A stretch of DNA of 64,000 bases from Akebia trifoliata (lineage: Eukaryota > Streptophyta > Magnoliopsida > Ranunculales > Lardizabalaceae). A program made the translations under genes and the position numbers. Position 1 is the stretch's first letter, and each line of letters begins with the position of its first letter. Positions 23,901-36,330 of this stretch are shown in pieces. The stretch spans positions 1,550,001 to 1,614,000 of the forward strand of contig CM030709.1 of assembly GCA_017979445.1 (NCBI GenBank). The letters are read 5' to 3'. The notes under the pieces were generated by a model. That model saw only the letters and a program-made list of their open reading frames with translations. It was not told where the DNA came from and searched no databases.

Positions 23901-26900
23901 TTTACATAGACTATATACAATGGTAGATAACCTACAGGTTTGCAGTCAACGGATTAAAACATACTATTTCTTGATAACCATTAAACATAAAACTTTGACC
24001 AATAACAATGACTTACCATTAGAATTAAAATTACAAAAGACAAACCTAAAATGAACATCGAACTTACCTGCTGCTCTGTATCTGTAGGGGTAAGTCCTTA
24101 ATGGATCTAATTGTGTTGCTGTAGTGAGATCAGTCTTTGCCATGTCACGGTCACAATACTCTGAGCGTTTCTCATATGCCGATGCATTGTTCCGTGCCTT
24201 CTCTATCAGCTTTGTCATCTCATCGTAAGCAGCTTTTCTTTGATTCTTGAGATGGTAAACACGTGCCAGGCCTTGATGTGCTCTTGTGTGCCTGATGTTA
24301 AGGGCATTCACATAGCAGTCTGCGGCAAGATCCAGCTTATCACAGTCTACATAAACACTCCCTAGATTATTTAATGCCTGAAAAGTATCACAAATGCACC
24401 CAAAAAAAGAAGTCATCAGGCCCACATCATCAATCTAGTAGGGCTGTTTTAGCAACTTCTTTATAGATATTATGTACCTGTCCTTTCCGAAGGCCATCAG
24501 AAGGGCATCTGAGTGCTTCCTCAAGAAGTTGGATAACATAAGCTGAAGACTCGGGATCCAGGCTTGTATCTGCTAAAGCATATGCTTTGAGGAAAAAAGC
24601 TTCGAATGACCTCTGAATAGAAATGGACTCCTCAGCCTTAGCTAATGCCTCTTCACGATGCCCGGTATCATACAAAATCCATCCTTCATAGACAAGCCTT
24701 TCATGCTCAGAACTAGAATGATTTCGAGCCAATCGCAAACTGCGCATTGCAGCCTTTTGACAATTCAACCTATAAGTTGGGACATATCAGGGTAGAACCA
24801 TGTGTTTAAAATAACATTTTGATCTAAGTTGGGATGCATTAATATAAATTAAGGGGTGATCTAAATCTCAATTTTTTGGGCTGTAGATTCGATGTAGGCC
24901 CATCATGCTGAAAAAAATTGTTTGATTTTTCAGTACGAAATATAGTTAATCAAGCTTAAACAAATAAAAAGTGTCTTTAGAGGTCACATAATAGACATAA
25001 AAGTAACAGTCATAGCAGTTCATAGCTTCTATGTGTCAAATTATTATATTTTTTTATGGTCTGCTTTTTGTCAAAGAAAAAAAATCCTTTCCTATTGTCC
25101 CTTCTTCACATCTTATGTCAGATGCTTTTATACTAGAGGATAAGAACAAGAGAAGTGTCCCACTTCTACTTCAATTGGATAGTTGAAACTTGTTTTGGTT
25201 GGTTGGAGGGAAGATGAAGCTTTAAAATGTTGAGTTCCAAGTATATTCAGGTTAGCAAAAGGCCGTTGGAGGAAATTGGGAGGAGTTTTACATCTCAATC
25301 CAGATTTTCAATGCAAATGGAGTTATAAATAAGCTTGCCTTTACAGGGGTATGTCTAATCTAGTAATAGTCCTATATGGTTTGACATTTTGACCCCCAAG
25401 ATTTCTGTGTGCCTTCTTGTCTGAGGATTGAGTGGGCCTCACTCACCTCATTCTGCTCATGTTGAATCAAAATCAACATTACTAAAGAAGAAAAAACCAT
25501 AGCATCCACGACAGGATGATGCTGTCTGGGGTAACAAATGATACTACAGATACAAACTAGTCAACAAAATGGTGTCTGTGTCTGGCACACGACAATTCGA
25601 GTTCCAATGGGGGAATAAAAAAACATAAAAAAGATTGAAATGACATGACACAAATATATAAAGATGGTTTAAATCACGTCTTCATGCTAACACCAAATAG
25701 GGATGACATAACAATTGATGATGTCAAAAGTATTGGTGACCCACTACCCATTACATCACACAGAACGTGAATATCAAAGATTGTTACAGTCATCTAATTA
25801 GGTTTGGATTTTGGATTGTTGCACAACGATCACCTAACTTCCTCCCAGTAGGGGGCGTACTCAAGTCAGTTCTGGTTAGGCTATTAGTGTACCCCTCTAT
25901 AATGTGCAGGTAAAGAAAAACTAGAATTGGTGTTATGTGATGGTTAAGTAGAGGTGATCTTGGATCTCTGACTCAAAAATCTAGAATTGGTTACCCTTTT
26001 TTGTGGATTTACTGTTAGTAAAAAATTTAGGGTCTATACCTGCATAAGTATAGTTGGATACAACTGTGATTTTCTTATACTCATATCTATATCACTTCCA
26101 AATTGCACCGTAGATTTCTTTTTTCCCTATCTCCCTTGAGTGGTTAGGATAAGACAGGGGATTGAAACCCCAACAGACACAACATTGACAGATTGGAACA
26201 CCTTTATGGGACAGAAATCTACCAATTGATACACAAATCACTTAAAAATGCGTAAGGTTTTACTTCACAATTTACTGAATCCCACCATCAATGGATATAA
26301 ATTAATAATCTAGAAAACAAGCAAGCTTATGATCTTGACAACAACATTACGCATGAGAAATGATAAAAACAGCATTTGAAGATTACAGTTGGTTGAAGCA
26401 ATAACAAAATTATGTACAAGAGATGATACCGTAAAAGGAGGAGGGATTGCCGAAACCGTAGAAGACTCTTCCCGGGGTCATTTGCCAGCATTTGGTGTAC
26501 AACAGCCAGAGAGCCAATATCATCTACAGAAGACCACCGATCATAAAGTTGCATCCAACAGTCTGCCTGACTCCATTGCTGAGCGTGTTTCCGAAGGAGC
26601 TCAACCAATTGTTCCCCTTGCACCTTCCCATGGAACATCAAGTAATTTGGGTCCAAAGTCAACAGTGCCCTGGTGTCTCTCAAAGCCCCATCGTAATCCT
26701 CAAGAGAAATAGAGAACCAAGCACGTAGTTCAAGGCAGTCTGGAGAAACCTTGAACCCGATTATCTTGTTAATCTCTGAGATGGCTGCCCCAATTTTGTT
26801 CTCCCCCACCATCGCAACGGCTCTATACTTGTACGGATATGAAAGTGTGGGATCCAACTCAGTGGCCTTGTTCAAATCCGTCATTTTCTCCTTCCCAATA

Positions 26901-28435
26901 CAATACAAGGATCGTTCCTGGTACATCCACCCAATTGGTTTATATTCAGAAATGAGGGCATTCGTCTGCTTGTATGCCAAATACTTGTGACCCCTCTTGT
27001 ACTTGGCCCTCGCGACTCCCGCCAAAGAATAAGCATGTCCTGCCTCAGCTGCGGCCTCAAACCAATGTTGGGCATCCTTGTACTCCTTTCTTTCGAGCAT
27101 CACACAACCTAATTGGTGCAAAGCGAGCTCCTTTTGCCAACCTACTGTTGCACACTCGCCCAATCTCTCCAACAACATAACAGTCGTGTTTGATTTCATG
27201 TCTTCCTCCATAGCCACCTGGCTCAAGAAGTAATACAATGTAAACGATCCGTGCCCCACCATTTCCAATCTCTCCCTAGCTTCCGACCCACAGAACAATC
27301 TCATCACGTTGGAATTGTACATCGACCTCGGAAGCTCTCTCAAGAACACCTGCAAACACGACGCCACCAAAAGGTATGCTGTCTCCTCCAACCCGTACTC
27401 AATAAGTATCAATGCATCCTCGATATTAGACACAAGTGAGGCCAAATGTGCATCACAAGCCGATTTCATCTCCTCGCAACAATACTTGTTTGCAAAAGAG
27501 AGAAGCTCCAAGACAATTTGGGGTGGAAATAAGTCTACTTTCCTAGTCCGACTAAATACCTCAACCGCTCTCATTCCCTTTGTTGATATCTCATTTTGCG
27601 AGAAATTTATCTTCTCCCTCCATGACTCTGTAAATCCACCATAAAGCAATGTTTTCAATGGCATGGAAAGATTTGCAATGTTGTATCGAATGCATCTAAC
27701 CTCATCATCACCAATGCAGAAAGAAATATCCCCATCTTCATCCGACGTTGAACACACTTCTCTTTCTAATTCTTGTTCAATCGAGAACATGCCCTCCATG
27801 TTCGAAGGGTTTTGACGACATTGGCAAGTATCATAGACCGAATCCGGATCATACCCATGTACCAAACTGGCCTTGGGACATTCAATCACGCGGCCACCAC
27901 CACAATCCATAGCACACGACCCGACAAGCTCATCCTCTCTCCTCTCAAATCTCAGCCAAGCCGAGAGAACAACCTTAGAATTAACATCAACCGCATGTTG
28001 TCGAGCAAAGCGAAGACTCCGTCTAAGCAATTTTGGATCCGATAAACCACGAAAGAACGAACCTTGCTCGAGATAAATTCCCGATTTCTCAAATTCAGGT
28101 GAATTCTCGAGGCGACAATGCAAATCCGCTAGGGTTTCAATGAAATTAAGGGATTTGAGATAGGGTTCGATTGGAGGCTCTATGAGATCCACTGAAGGTA
28201 GTCCATAAGGGAGAAGAATTTCCATTACAGAGTTCAATTGAATCGATTTGGATCGAATTGAATTGGTTCGATGGTGATCATTGTGGAGCTTATCTTCACT
28301 ACCGCCTCCACCACAACCACCACAAGCACCACCAGCAGCGGTGGCGGGGGAAGTATTGAGTGCGTAAACTTGAGAACTTTTGCATCCATCAACAAGCTTC
28401 AAACTACGCATCGTAGCAAATATATTGTGCTGCAT
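20985..28435 (-). CDS. ETO1: ETO1, BTB-TPR adaptor for ACC synthase degradation
   Basis: Four exons, 28435-26430, 24769-24478, 24377-24068 and 21223-20985, all GT-AG and in frame, give 948 aa (Arabidopsis ETO1 is 951). The protein begins MQHNIFATMRSLKL, as ETO1 does. A Gly/Cys-rich low-complexity stretch lies at 35-45 and a BTB domain at about 235-340 (FCIGDDEVRC onward). TPR repeats fill about 430-930, ending with HADTLELYNKVRDRAPEAQ. ETO1 bridges CUL3 ubiquitin ligase and type-2 ACC synthases, so it lowers ethylene synthesis in the cytosol. The short relatives EOL1 and EOL2 are less likely given the length and N terminus. Introns are 26429-24770, 24477-24378 and 24067-21224; the last carries a rearranged LINE. 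All exons look intact. GA/CT microsatellites lie in the 5' flank. Confidence 0.95.
22205..22640 (-). mobile_element. Rearranged LINE RT fragment in ETO1 intron 3
   Basis: On the minus strand, 22545-22205 reads AQGAFVKG, then RIKYGVQGIACKIDLKK, SYDHVSWNFL and MLGRMGFGVKWINW, the LINE RT core. Next to it, on the plus strand, 22575-22640 reads SGEEDISDLRQISLVGF, matching the RT block that normally lies upstream (DFRPISLVG). The upstream block is thus inverted relative to the downstream block. Stops and a truncated end show decay. Confidence 0.75.
24770..26429 (-). other. ETO1 intron 1, no recognised element
   Basis: 1.66-kb intron between the GT donor at 26429 and the AG acceptor at 24770. It is AT-rich with no coding similarity or clear repeat. 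Confidence 0.6.
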
Positions 28436-28750
28436 CTTCTGTGATGGAATCTACACCGTCTGATTCGATGACGGATTTGACCTACTACTGCATATAAAAA
28501 TTATATATAAATAAATAAGATAAAATAAAAATTATTTATTACCTGCAAACACCAACGTCGAAGAACTGAAAGAGAGAGAGAAAGAGAGATGACGATGGTG
28601 ATGCAGGCTTATAGCTTTAAAATTTTGGGGTTTCTTTCTTTCTTTCTTTCTTTTTTTCTATTTTTTGGAAGGTATTGAAGAGTAGATATTTCTGAGTTGG
28701 TTCTTCGTGTCGTTCGCCGCCAACCAGATGTGGTGGTTTGGTGGAGGTGG

Positions 28751-28803
28751 ATTCTCTCTCTCTCTCTCTCTCTCTCCTCTTTCTCTCTCTGTCTCTCTCT
28801 CTT
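28751..28803 (+). repeat. CT microsatellite upstream of ETO1
   Basis: A CT-rich run (GA on the ETO1 strand) about 315 bp upstream of the ETO1 ATG. A shorter gagagaga run lies at about 28570-28586 and a (CTTT)n run near 28632. They probably lie in the ETO1 leader or promoter. Confidence 0.75.
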
Positions 28804-29144
28804 GTGTGTTGTTTTTCGGTTAGGAGAGGAGAGCCGTAGAAGTCGACCTGACTTTCAAGCTTTCTCCATAACCACTCTCATCTCCGTATCACTCGCTCCA
28901 ATAAGAGTATATGATCCTGTGTACTACAATACACACAACATCAGATTTGTATACAAAACGAGATCATGGTAGGCTTACGTGTCAACGGATCGTTTGGTAC
29001 TGTTTCATATATTTACCCAAAATCATAACTGAAATAAAACGTTCGGTTCCGATTCTTTTGGATATATAAGACCTTCGAATCCAAAACCAAGATCGACCCT
29101 ACAAATACTCGTCACTTTTTAAAGGGAAAAAAAAAAAAACAAAT

Positions 29145-29269
29145 AAAGAGGATTATTATTGCCACACCAACTTTTACTAATGCCATGCCAATTCCGATAT
29201 AAATCACCAAATTGCACTGAATTGGTGTGGCGTTAGTAAAAAAATTGGTGTGACAATAGTAATTTTCAT
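29145..29269. repeat. MITE (ACACACCAA family)
   Basis: attattgccacaccaactttt at the left is opposed by attggtgtgacaatagt at the right, with inner inverted ccatgccaatt / aattggtgtgg words. About 125 bp, no ORF. Confidence 0.7.
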
Positions 29270-29387
29270 TATTAATGCTCTTACCGATAAGTTATAAATA
29301 AAGTAAATCCACTAGTCGGATGCCTAAAGCAGACTTGATTTTATAGAATCCATAATATAATGGTCCATGATAAATAATGGAGTCCAC

Positions 29388-29518
29388 TTTGAAGCGAGCA
29401 GTCCGCTTCAAATTTTGGCGGAACCCTCTTCGTTACAAGACATGTGGCATTTTAAATTTATTTTGCATCCTTACATATCTGTCAAATTTTGAAGCGGGCT
29501 GCCCGCTTTCAAAGTTTT
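29388..29518. repeat. Repeat with inverted cgggctgcccgc ends
   Basis: Left end tttgaagcgagcagtccgc, right end gaagcgggctgcccgcttt, body cgttacaagacatgtggcattttaaattta. The same body occurs at 30762-30916 and a weaker form at 53495-53600. Confidence 0.6.
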
Positions 29519-29535
29519 TTCCTAAACAGTGTGTC

Positions 29536-29690
29536 GTGTTGGAGTAACATTGAAATTGACATCGTTTGAAACATTGGTGTTTATAGGACTATAAATGCTT
29601 CTCACTCGTATCTCGATAAAAAGCATTTATAGTTTTATACACACATCCACGGCAGTAATGCCTGAAACGATGTTACTTCATCATTTACCA
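29536..29690. repeat. Foldback MITE (TTTTCACTC family)
   Basis: Centre ctataaatgcttctcactcg opposed by aaaagcatttatag; outer ggagtaacattgaa / cgatgttacttca. Related to 19431, 20111 and 34220. Confidence 0.6.
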
Positions 29691-30101
29691 TAAACAAAAT
29701 ATAATTAAGTAATTGGTTATTGTGTATTGGGTAACTTGGCACCAATTAAGACTCTTAGATCTTGAGTTTTATTCTTAATAATCGAATTAGTAGGAAAGTT
29801 TTGGTATCTTAAGCTTTTGGAATCTTCGACACATGATAAAGGGAGTCAAACATTAAAAGATCATTTTCTCTAGTTAAAAGAGACATATTATGCTTATCAT
29901 GAAATAAAGCAACTATAGATATTAGGAAAGCATCACTAAAGATTGGGAAAGAAAAATGAGATTAGACCAAACATTATGACTAAGAACGCAATGGATTAAT
30001 TAGTGCTCAATTGATTCTCCACTAACTCCGTAAACAAAATAAAAATTCTCAAAACAATAATAATATTAACAATGAAATAATGGTGATTATTTGTAATTAT
30101 T

Positions 30102-30207
30102 GTTTTAAATCTCGTCCGATACATCGAACTTGTCTATCTGTCTCGTTGGTGGATGATACAGGGACGTATCAGACAAGTTGTCTTGGTCTCGGACGAGATT
30201 TAAAACC
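30102..30207. repeat. MITE (gttttaaatctcgtc family)
   Basis: gttttaaatctcgtccga at the left and the inverted tcggacgagatttaaaac at the right form a near-perfect 18-bp TIR. Inner gatacatcgaacttgtc / acgtatcagacaagttg is also partly paired. This is the best preserved of three copies. Confidence 0.8.
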
Positions 30208-30218
30208 TAAGTGCTAGT

Positions 30219-30427
30219 TTTGTAATTCAACTTGATAGGCTAACTCAAAAACTCATTAACGTGGCAAATGCAAGAATTGTAAATTTTTTTCTTCGGGATA
30301 CACAACTACACATGTTTTATGGGGATGTTCAATGGTATATCCCGAGGAAATAAATCTACGATACTTACAGGGTACACGTCGGTTGAGTTTTTGAGTTACC
30401 TTGTCAGGTTGAGTTACAAAATCATCA
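30219..30427. repeat. Foldback element (tcgggatacac family)
   Basis: Left tgtaattcaacttgatagg with ctaactcaaaaactca pairs with right tgagtttttgagttacctt and caggttgagttacaaa. The centre holds ttcgggatacacaac opposite atatcccgaggaa. About 210 bp. Confidence 0.7.
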
Positions 30428-30761
30428 CACTTAAAATCGTGTCTGTAATTGAAAGACAACGTGTATAAAAATGGAGAAAGTTAGAATATTATTAGGGTTA
30501 CATAATTTATCTGAAACTTTTGTAGTAGAAGAAATTTTAATTATTAAAAAAAATATTAAATATTTCTTATCAATAAATAATAATATTAATCAATAATCCT
30601 AAAATTAAATATATATTATGAAGAGACTTCACATTTTAAAATAGTTTTGAACTATTTCTCTCACCTAATTTAGCTTCAATGTCAAGATGGGTAGGTTTCC
30701 TCATTGGACAACAAATAATCCTTACTTGTGAGAGTAAGGTTGCAATCATTTTCACAATAAG

Positions 30762-30916
30762 AACCCTTGTCGTTACAAGACACGTGGCATTTTGAATTTA
30801 TTTTACACCCTTACATCTCTACAAAATTTAAAATATCTCCTTAAAAATTCCACGTGTAATCTAATGGAGAGGGTTCTTTCAAGTTTTTGAAGCGGACTAA
30901 CCGCTTCAAAGTTTTT
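30762..30916. repeat. Repeat with cgttacaagacacgtggc body, copy 2
   Basis: Shares cgttacaagacacgtggcat and tttattttacacccttacat with 29388-29518, and ends with gcggactaaccgcttcaaag. The left end differs, so it is probably truncated. Confidence 0.55.
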
Positions 30917-31337
30917 TTTTTCTACTAGGGGAGGGATGGATGGGTACATGCAAACCTTGTGCAATAATTTACTAATTTAGGAATTTAAGAGGAAAGGATG
31001 ATCAAACATTACTTTACTTATTATTTTATTTTAGATCTCATCACAATCGACAGCTATGATTAATATTCATAAATGTTATAATGTCCGTTAGTCTAACACT
31101 ACCTGGCAATGGAGGTTTTGTTTCTTTCATGTCCATTATAATAATAAAATCAGAAAAATAGGATTATTAAAGAGAACCCCATTTGTGATTTGAGCTTGGA
31201 TTTTGTACTCTAGGAGTTGGGTAGCTACCCAGCTCCATTCCTATACTTGATCATCTTGTGGATTACACTTTTAGGCCCACTTCCACCATTCAATATCCTA
31301 CTCTTTGCTAAACCTATGCACTTAAAAATGTCCAACA

Positions 31338-31555
31338 ACCCTGTGGGGGTGACTCAATGGCAATTTCGAATCCAATAAGTGATGATAGTCCGTAGGTTGT
31401 GTGTTCGATATCTAGTATGGGCAATATGCCCTCACTTATCTGGTGTGAGTGATGTACGAGGCATTGCACTTGCCATATGCCTCGATTCTAACCCTGGCTC
31501 ATCTGGTCCCCCTAATCGAACGTAACTTCGTACATCCCCTTTATTCAAAAAAAAC
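31338..31555 (+). mobile_element. tRNA-derived SINE with target duplication
   Basis: A tRNA-like head (ggtgactcaatggc as box A, gtgtgttcgatatctag as box B) is followed by a tRNA-unrelated body and an A-rich end (cttttattcaaaaaaaa). It is flanked by atgtccaaca (31328) and atatccaaca (31556), a 10-bp target duplication with one mismatch. Related bodies lie at 59199-59420 and, antisense, 37755-37905. Confidence 0.7.
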
Positions 31556-32089
31556 ATATCCAACATGCTTTCATATGGGCTTCGAAATCATTTGATCAAA
31601 GACTTGAATCCAACGGCTAAAATTCATCACTTGAGACACAAAGGGAATATGGAGTTGGTTAAATATCTAAGTCCTGGAGTACAAGATCGAATTGTAATTT
31701 TTCTTAAACAAAAGGGATGAGAGGGAGAATGGGAGGAGTTAGATCTACACCAAAGCCTTTCTTAAAAAAGTTTGATTGAGTTGATTAAAGAGGTCTATTA
31801 AGGTCATAGTCTTAATTAACATGTTTGTTACTTGAGAAATAATGGATGTACCAAGACAAAATGGATGTTTGTCTTTTCCACAAGTCTCTCTTTCTTATAG
31901 TATAAGCTTATTCTCGATCAAGTACAAGTGTCCACCATGTGATTGAGAGATTCCCTCACGTTGTCATGTTGTTCTTAAGTAGTTTCTAATTACATGGTAG
32001 GATTGCTTGTTTAAGCAAAGTTAAGGGTGTTTTACTAAAATGTGCTACCAAATGTCTATAATTACAATCCCAACTATAAGATTATATCC

Positions 32090-32675
32090 TCTCTTTCTCT
32101 TTCTTTTTCTTTTTAAGTGTAAAAATATATTAATAAGAAAAAAAGAAAATAAAATACAAAAAATGCTAAAAATTAAATAGGAGATCCCATCTGAAAATAA
32201 AATCATTGAAAGAAAGCTCCAAAAAATACTTAATTTCGACAAAAGGTAAAATATACCCAAAATCTTCACATACACTACATGAGATGTACTTTCCTTGCCT
32301 TGGAACACCTTGTTATTTCGCTCTCTCTAAAGGCTCCAAGCAACGACTAAAGGAAGAATAGACCAAATGTATATTTTCCTAAGAAAAAAATATTAAAAGT
32401 GTCCCCTTCAAAAAGCGAAGAGAGAAATTTGTGATAGAACCCAATCCACATGAAAAAGGAAAAGAAAGGTAACATAAATACCTCGGGAAAAGGGACAATA
32501 AATTAAGGTTTGATTAACGGATTCTCCATCCTTCAAGCAAAGCGTACAAAAGTTTAAAGTAATCTAATCATATCTAATCAAGTTATCCAAACTAAGAATC
32601 TTCCCTAAGAAAACTAACCACACAACGAAAGAAATCTTGGATGGGACTAGGGCACTCCGAACAATAGATTCCGAG
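32090..32675 (-). mobile_element. Old antisense LINE 3' end
   Basis: The reverse strand shows the LINE end (tttcaatgattttattttcagatgggat), the region for ...ILSLDNLI..., and an A-rich tail preserved as a T/C-rich run at 32090-32115. It is more diverged than the copies at 15359, 41237 and 55745, with gaps and stops. Confidence 0.65.
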
Positions 32676-34219
32676 ATAAAGTTATGGAACAAAGAAAGAA
32701 GAAATTTGTATAAGGGTATTTGATAATACCCTTATGGGTAATATGTTCCAAGTTATGGAAAATATACCCAAACGTTTAAAAGTATAATCGGATTAATATA
32801 AAATGTGACTAAGAACAAAATTTCTAAGATGAACCCAAATTCTTAGGGTGATATTTAGACAATGACAATGATGATAATTTATACATCTATCAAAAGTATT
32901 AGGAATTTGGCAAACATGAACGAAGTAATGGATACGACGAATCTTATGAAGAAAACTTTTTAATCAAAATTCATTACAATTAAATGATCAAACCCATTAC
33001 TTGCATTATTACAAGATTTCGACTTCACCTCAATTTAAAATATCTTTTAAAAAAATTAAAAAATCGCTATCTCAATTCTACTAATTGCATCTTATCAGAA
33101 GAGTCTTTGATTCTCCATCAATCCATTTCATAATTTTATACCCTTGTTCTTTCAATATTGCCAACAATCACAATTGCAGACAACTTTTCTTGAAATCGTT
33201 GTCATGTATGAAGTGCATTTGATAAAAGAAGAAAAATGGAATATATTATCTTCTGGAATAATGAAGAAGAAAAAGGGTAGCGTTACAACCGATTGTAGAC
33301 TTTGGTCAATCCAAAAAGAAGAAAAAAAAATATGATAAATGAGTACAGTCCTTTTTTTTCAATACAATCATATTTATGGGATGCAATTGATACTAGATGA
33401 TGTGCAACTAGCATGTCCCTTAATTAATCATGTATGATTTGTAGTTTTTTTAATTCATCGAATCAAAATAATGTTATAAATAAAATATTTGAGATTTTAA
33501 GATCACAATATCAAAAAGTCTTAATAAGGGAAGGGATTTTCTTTAAAAAGAAAAGAAGATGAATTATTTTTAGATTAAATTACAGACCGACTAGTTACAC
33601 ACCACTCAATTGCACTCCATCACTTAAAAATTCCCTTTTGCACTCCATTTGAATGATTACGCTCTGAAAATAATTTTACAAAAAATGTTGCAATCCTTTT
33701 TAAATTTTTTTTTGTTATTCCTCAATTATGCCCAAAGAAATTATTATTAGTTCAAAAATTATTTTTCGTTTCAAAACTATTTTTACAAAGTTACATTCTC
33801 TTGAAATACACAGTTTTAGATTAAATTCTAAACAAAAATTAGAAAATAACATAAACAAGAACAATCATAAAATACGATCATAATAGAACACGAGCAAAGA
33901 ATACAAAACTATAAGTTAAATAAAGTTTAAAGCCCAAAAGATTAGATATTGAAATGTAAGTAGCAGATTAAAATAGAGGTTATAAAAAAATACAAATAAA
34001 ATATAATAAATGATTTTTAAGGTTGGTGTGTAACCAACAATAAGTGGTATGTAACTAGTCGGACCCTTAAATTAACGTAACGACATATAAAAGTAATTTA
34101 TCTAACAGAGGGCATGACTACTCTACATTGTCATATAATTTTACATACAAAAATGAAATAAACTTATGTCAAGATAAATATTGAAAAAACCATTAGCCTT
34201 TTGACAATAGAAAGTGCAA
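32676..34219. other. Gene-free stretch, nothing recognised
   Basis: Very AT-rich DNA with poly(A)-like runs. The small frame at 33144-33335 has no recognisable domain. No repeat family from the rest of the window was seen. Confidence 0.4.
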
Positions 34220-34342
34220 GACACTGCGCTAACGTGGAAGTATGCATGAAACCACAGATGTGTTTTCCCGATATATGAGTGAAAAGCATCCATGGTTCTG
34301 TGTGCAACTCCACATCAGCGTAGTCACTCCAACAACACGACT
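34220..34342. repeat. Foldback MITE (TTTTCACTC family)
   Basis: Left gcgctaacgtggaagtatgc pairs with right gcaactccacatcagcgta; centre gaaaccacagatgtgttttc opposes gaaaagcatccatggttc. About 125 bp. Confidence 0.65.
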
Positions 34343-35019
34343 CTTTGACAATTTACTTGTAAAAGTTATAAGTAAATGTGAAATTGAATTGTTTTGATTA
34401 CTATATAATATTTTTACAAACTAAGAATATGGTGACAATCAGAGCTGAAATCAAAATCCCGATTCTCGTATCCTTTTTTCTATACATGTATGTGTACGAT
34501 TCAATCTAAAAATATTCGAACTAGCATGAATTAGAACTATAAACTCCGATCATCGATCTTTTCTTTTATACACGATTGCATTTAGATCTAAAAGGAAACA
34601 AACAGACATGGACAAAACCGATTCAATTTTATCCTTCCTTGGGATATTTGGTTCCATAAGATGGGTTTAGCCCGACATTGGTTTCTTTAGATTGGAAAAG
34701 AAAATAAAACAATCAATGTGGTTGGTGGATGCTGGAAATGTGAGTAATTGCACATAATATGAAATATTGGTGGTGGAGTTTCTTCCACGATGGATATCGT
34801 TTTTACCACAATTTAGTAAGCGAAATAATTGATGATTTTGGCCTGTAATGAAGAAAAATAATAAAATATAATAGTGGAATTTCTCTGAAAATAGAGTAAC
34901 TCAAACAATAGGACAAATTCGAATAAATAATTAAATATCAAACATCCAAAAGTTCTGACCACGTGCCTGCCCCAACGTCTCAACATCGTCTATTTACTTT
35001 GTTTGGCACCTTAATATTG

Positions 35020-35440
35020 ATATATATATATATATATATAGGGTCCCGTTCGCCACCCTTAGTTTTACCACACACTTTAACAAATGCGTTTTGTCTTACA
35101 TGGGTTAGAAGTTTCGGAATGAGCTGATTTTTGGTGAGGATGATCTCTATGGTGAGAAGATCATCCTCACCAAAAATCAGCTCATTCCAAAACTTCTAAC
35201 CCCATCAAAATTGATTTACAAAAAATGGACGGTCCACGATTTTTCAACGTGTAAACATAGGGCTAAACATTTCGGAATGGGCTGATTTTTGGGGAGGATG
35301 ATCTTCTAATCATAGAGATCATCCTCACCAAAAATCAGCTCATTCCAAAACTTCTAACCCATGTAGGACAAAAAACGTTTGTTAAAGTGTGTGGTAAAAC
35401 TTAGGGTGCTGATCATTTCCCATATATATATATATATGTG
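35020..35440. repeat. 381-bp palindromic foldback flanked by (TA)n
   Basis: Positions 35041-35421 form one long inverted repeat. The left half begins gggtcccgttcgccaccc and ttagttttaccacacacttt; the right half ends with the inverted words. Each half also contains its own hairpin (tgagctgatttttggtgagg and its complement). (TA)n runs flank both sides, so the target duplication cannot be defined. A small relative is at 40712-40808. Confidence 0.85.
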
Positions 35441-36026
35441 GTAAATAACACTTTGGCTCCCCGTAGTCTGATATAATTCTCTTTTGACCCCCTAATATTT
35501 TGATAATTGTACTCACCTCACTTATAATTATCTAAGGGGTTCATTTACCCCCTTCCATCCAATTGCCTTCATCTTAATTTATAAAGATCATTTTGCCCTT
35601 CTTAAAATGTTATTCTATAATATATGGGAGGCGTTCGGATGCCTCCGTTTTATCAGTTGTTTTAACAAAAGAAACCCCAGCGTTAGATATTTTTGAATCG
35701 GACGGACGAGATTGCATTTGCGTTTAAGTTATAATTTATGAGTTTTTTACAGCGCCATCCCTATATTTTAAGTATTTAGTGCCACCTCCCTGGCACAATT
35801 AAAAAACAGCGCGCTGTTATTTGCGTTTAAGTTATAGATTTATAAGATTTTTACAACTCCATCCCTCTATTTTCTAATATTTAGTGCCACCTCCCTGGCA
35901 CAATTAAATAAGAGAAGAACAGAGAGTTCTCCTTCACCTGTCTGTTTGTTGTGTTCTCGATTCTCCTAAGCTCTACTTTCCCTCTACCCATGATATGATG
36001 TTATTTCCTCTTTCAAACACACAGAA

Positions 36027-36063
<37 letters not shown>

Positions 36064-36290
36064 TGCTAAAACAGTGGGTATCTGAAGACGATGCGAGAGA
36101 AATAAATAGGGGAAAAAATTAGCTTCAAACGTGGCTTGAATCAATTCATCAAACGAACGGTTGAAACAGATGATACCTATAGCGTGCTTCGTCGATGGAG
36201 TTGCAGCGAGAGCGACAGCAGCCGTTCGTGCTCGAGGGTTTCAACGAGAGAGAGAGAGAGAGAGTGAGTGAGGTTCGAGGGTTTCAGCGG

Positions 36291-36330
<40 letters not shown>

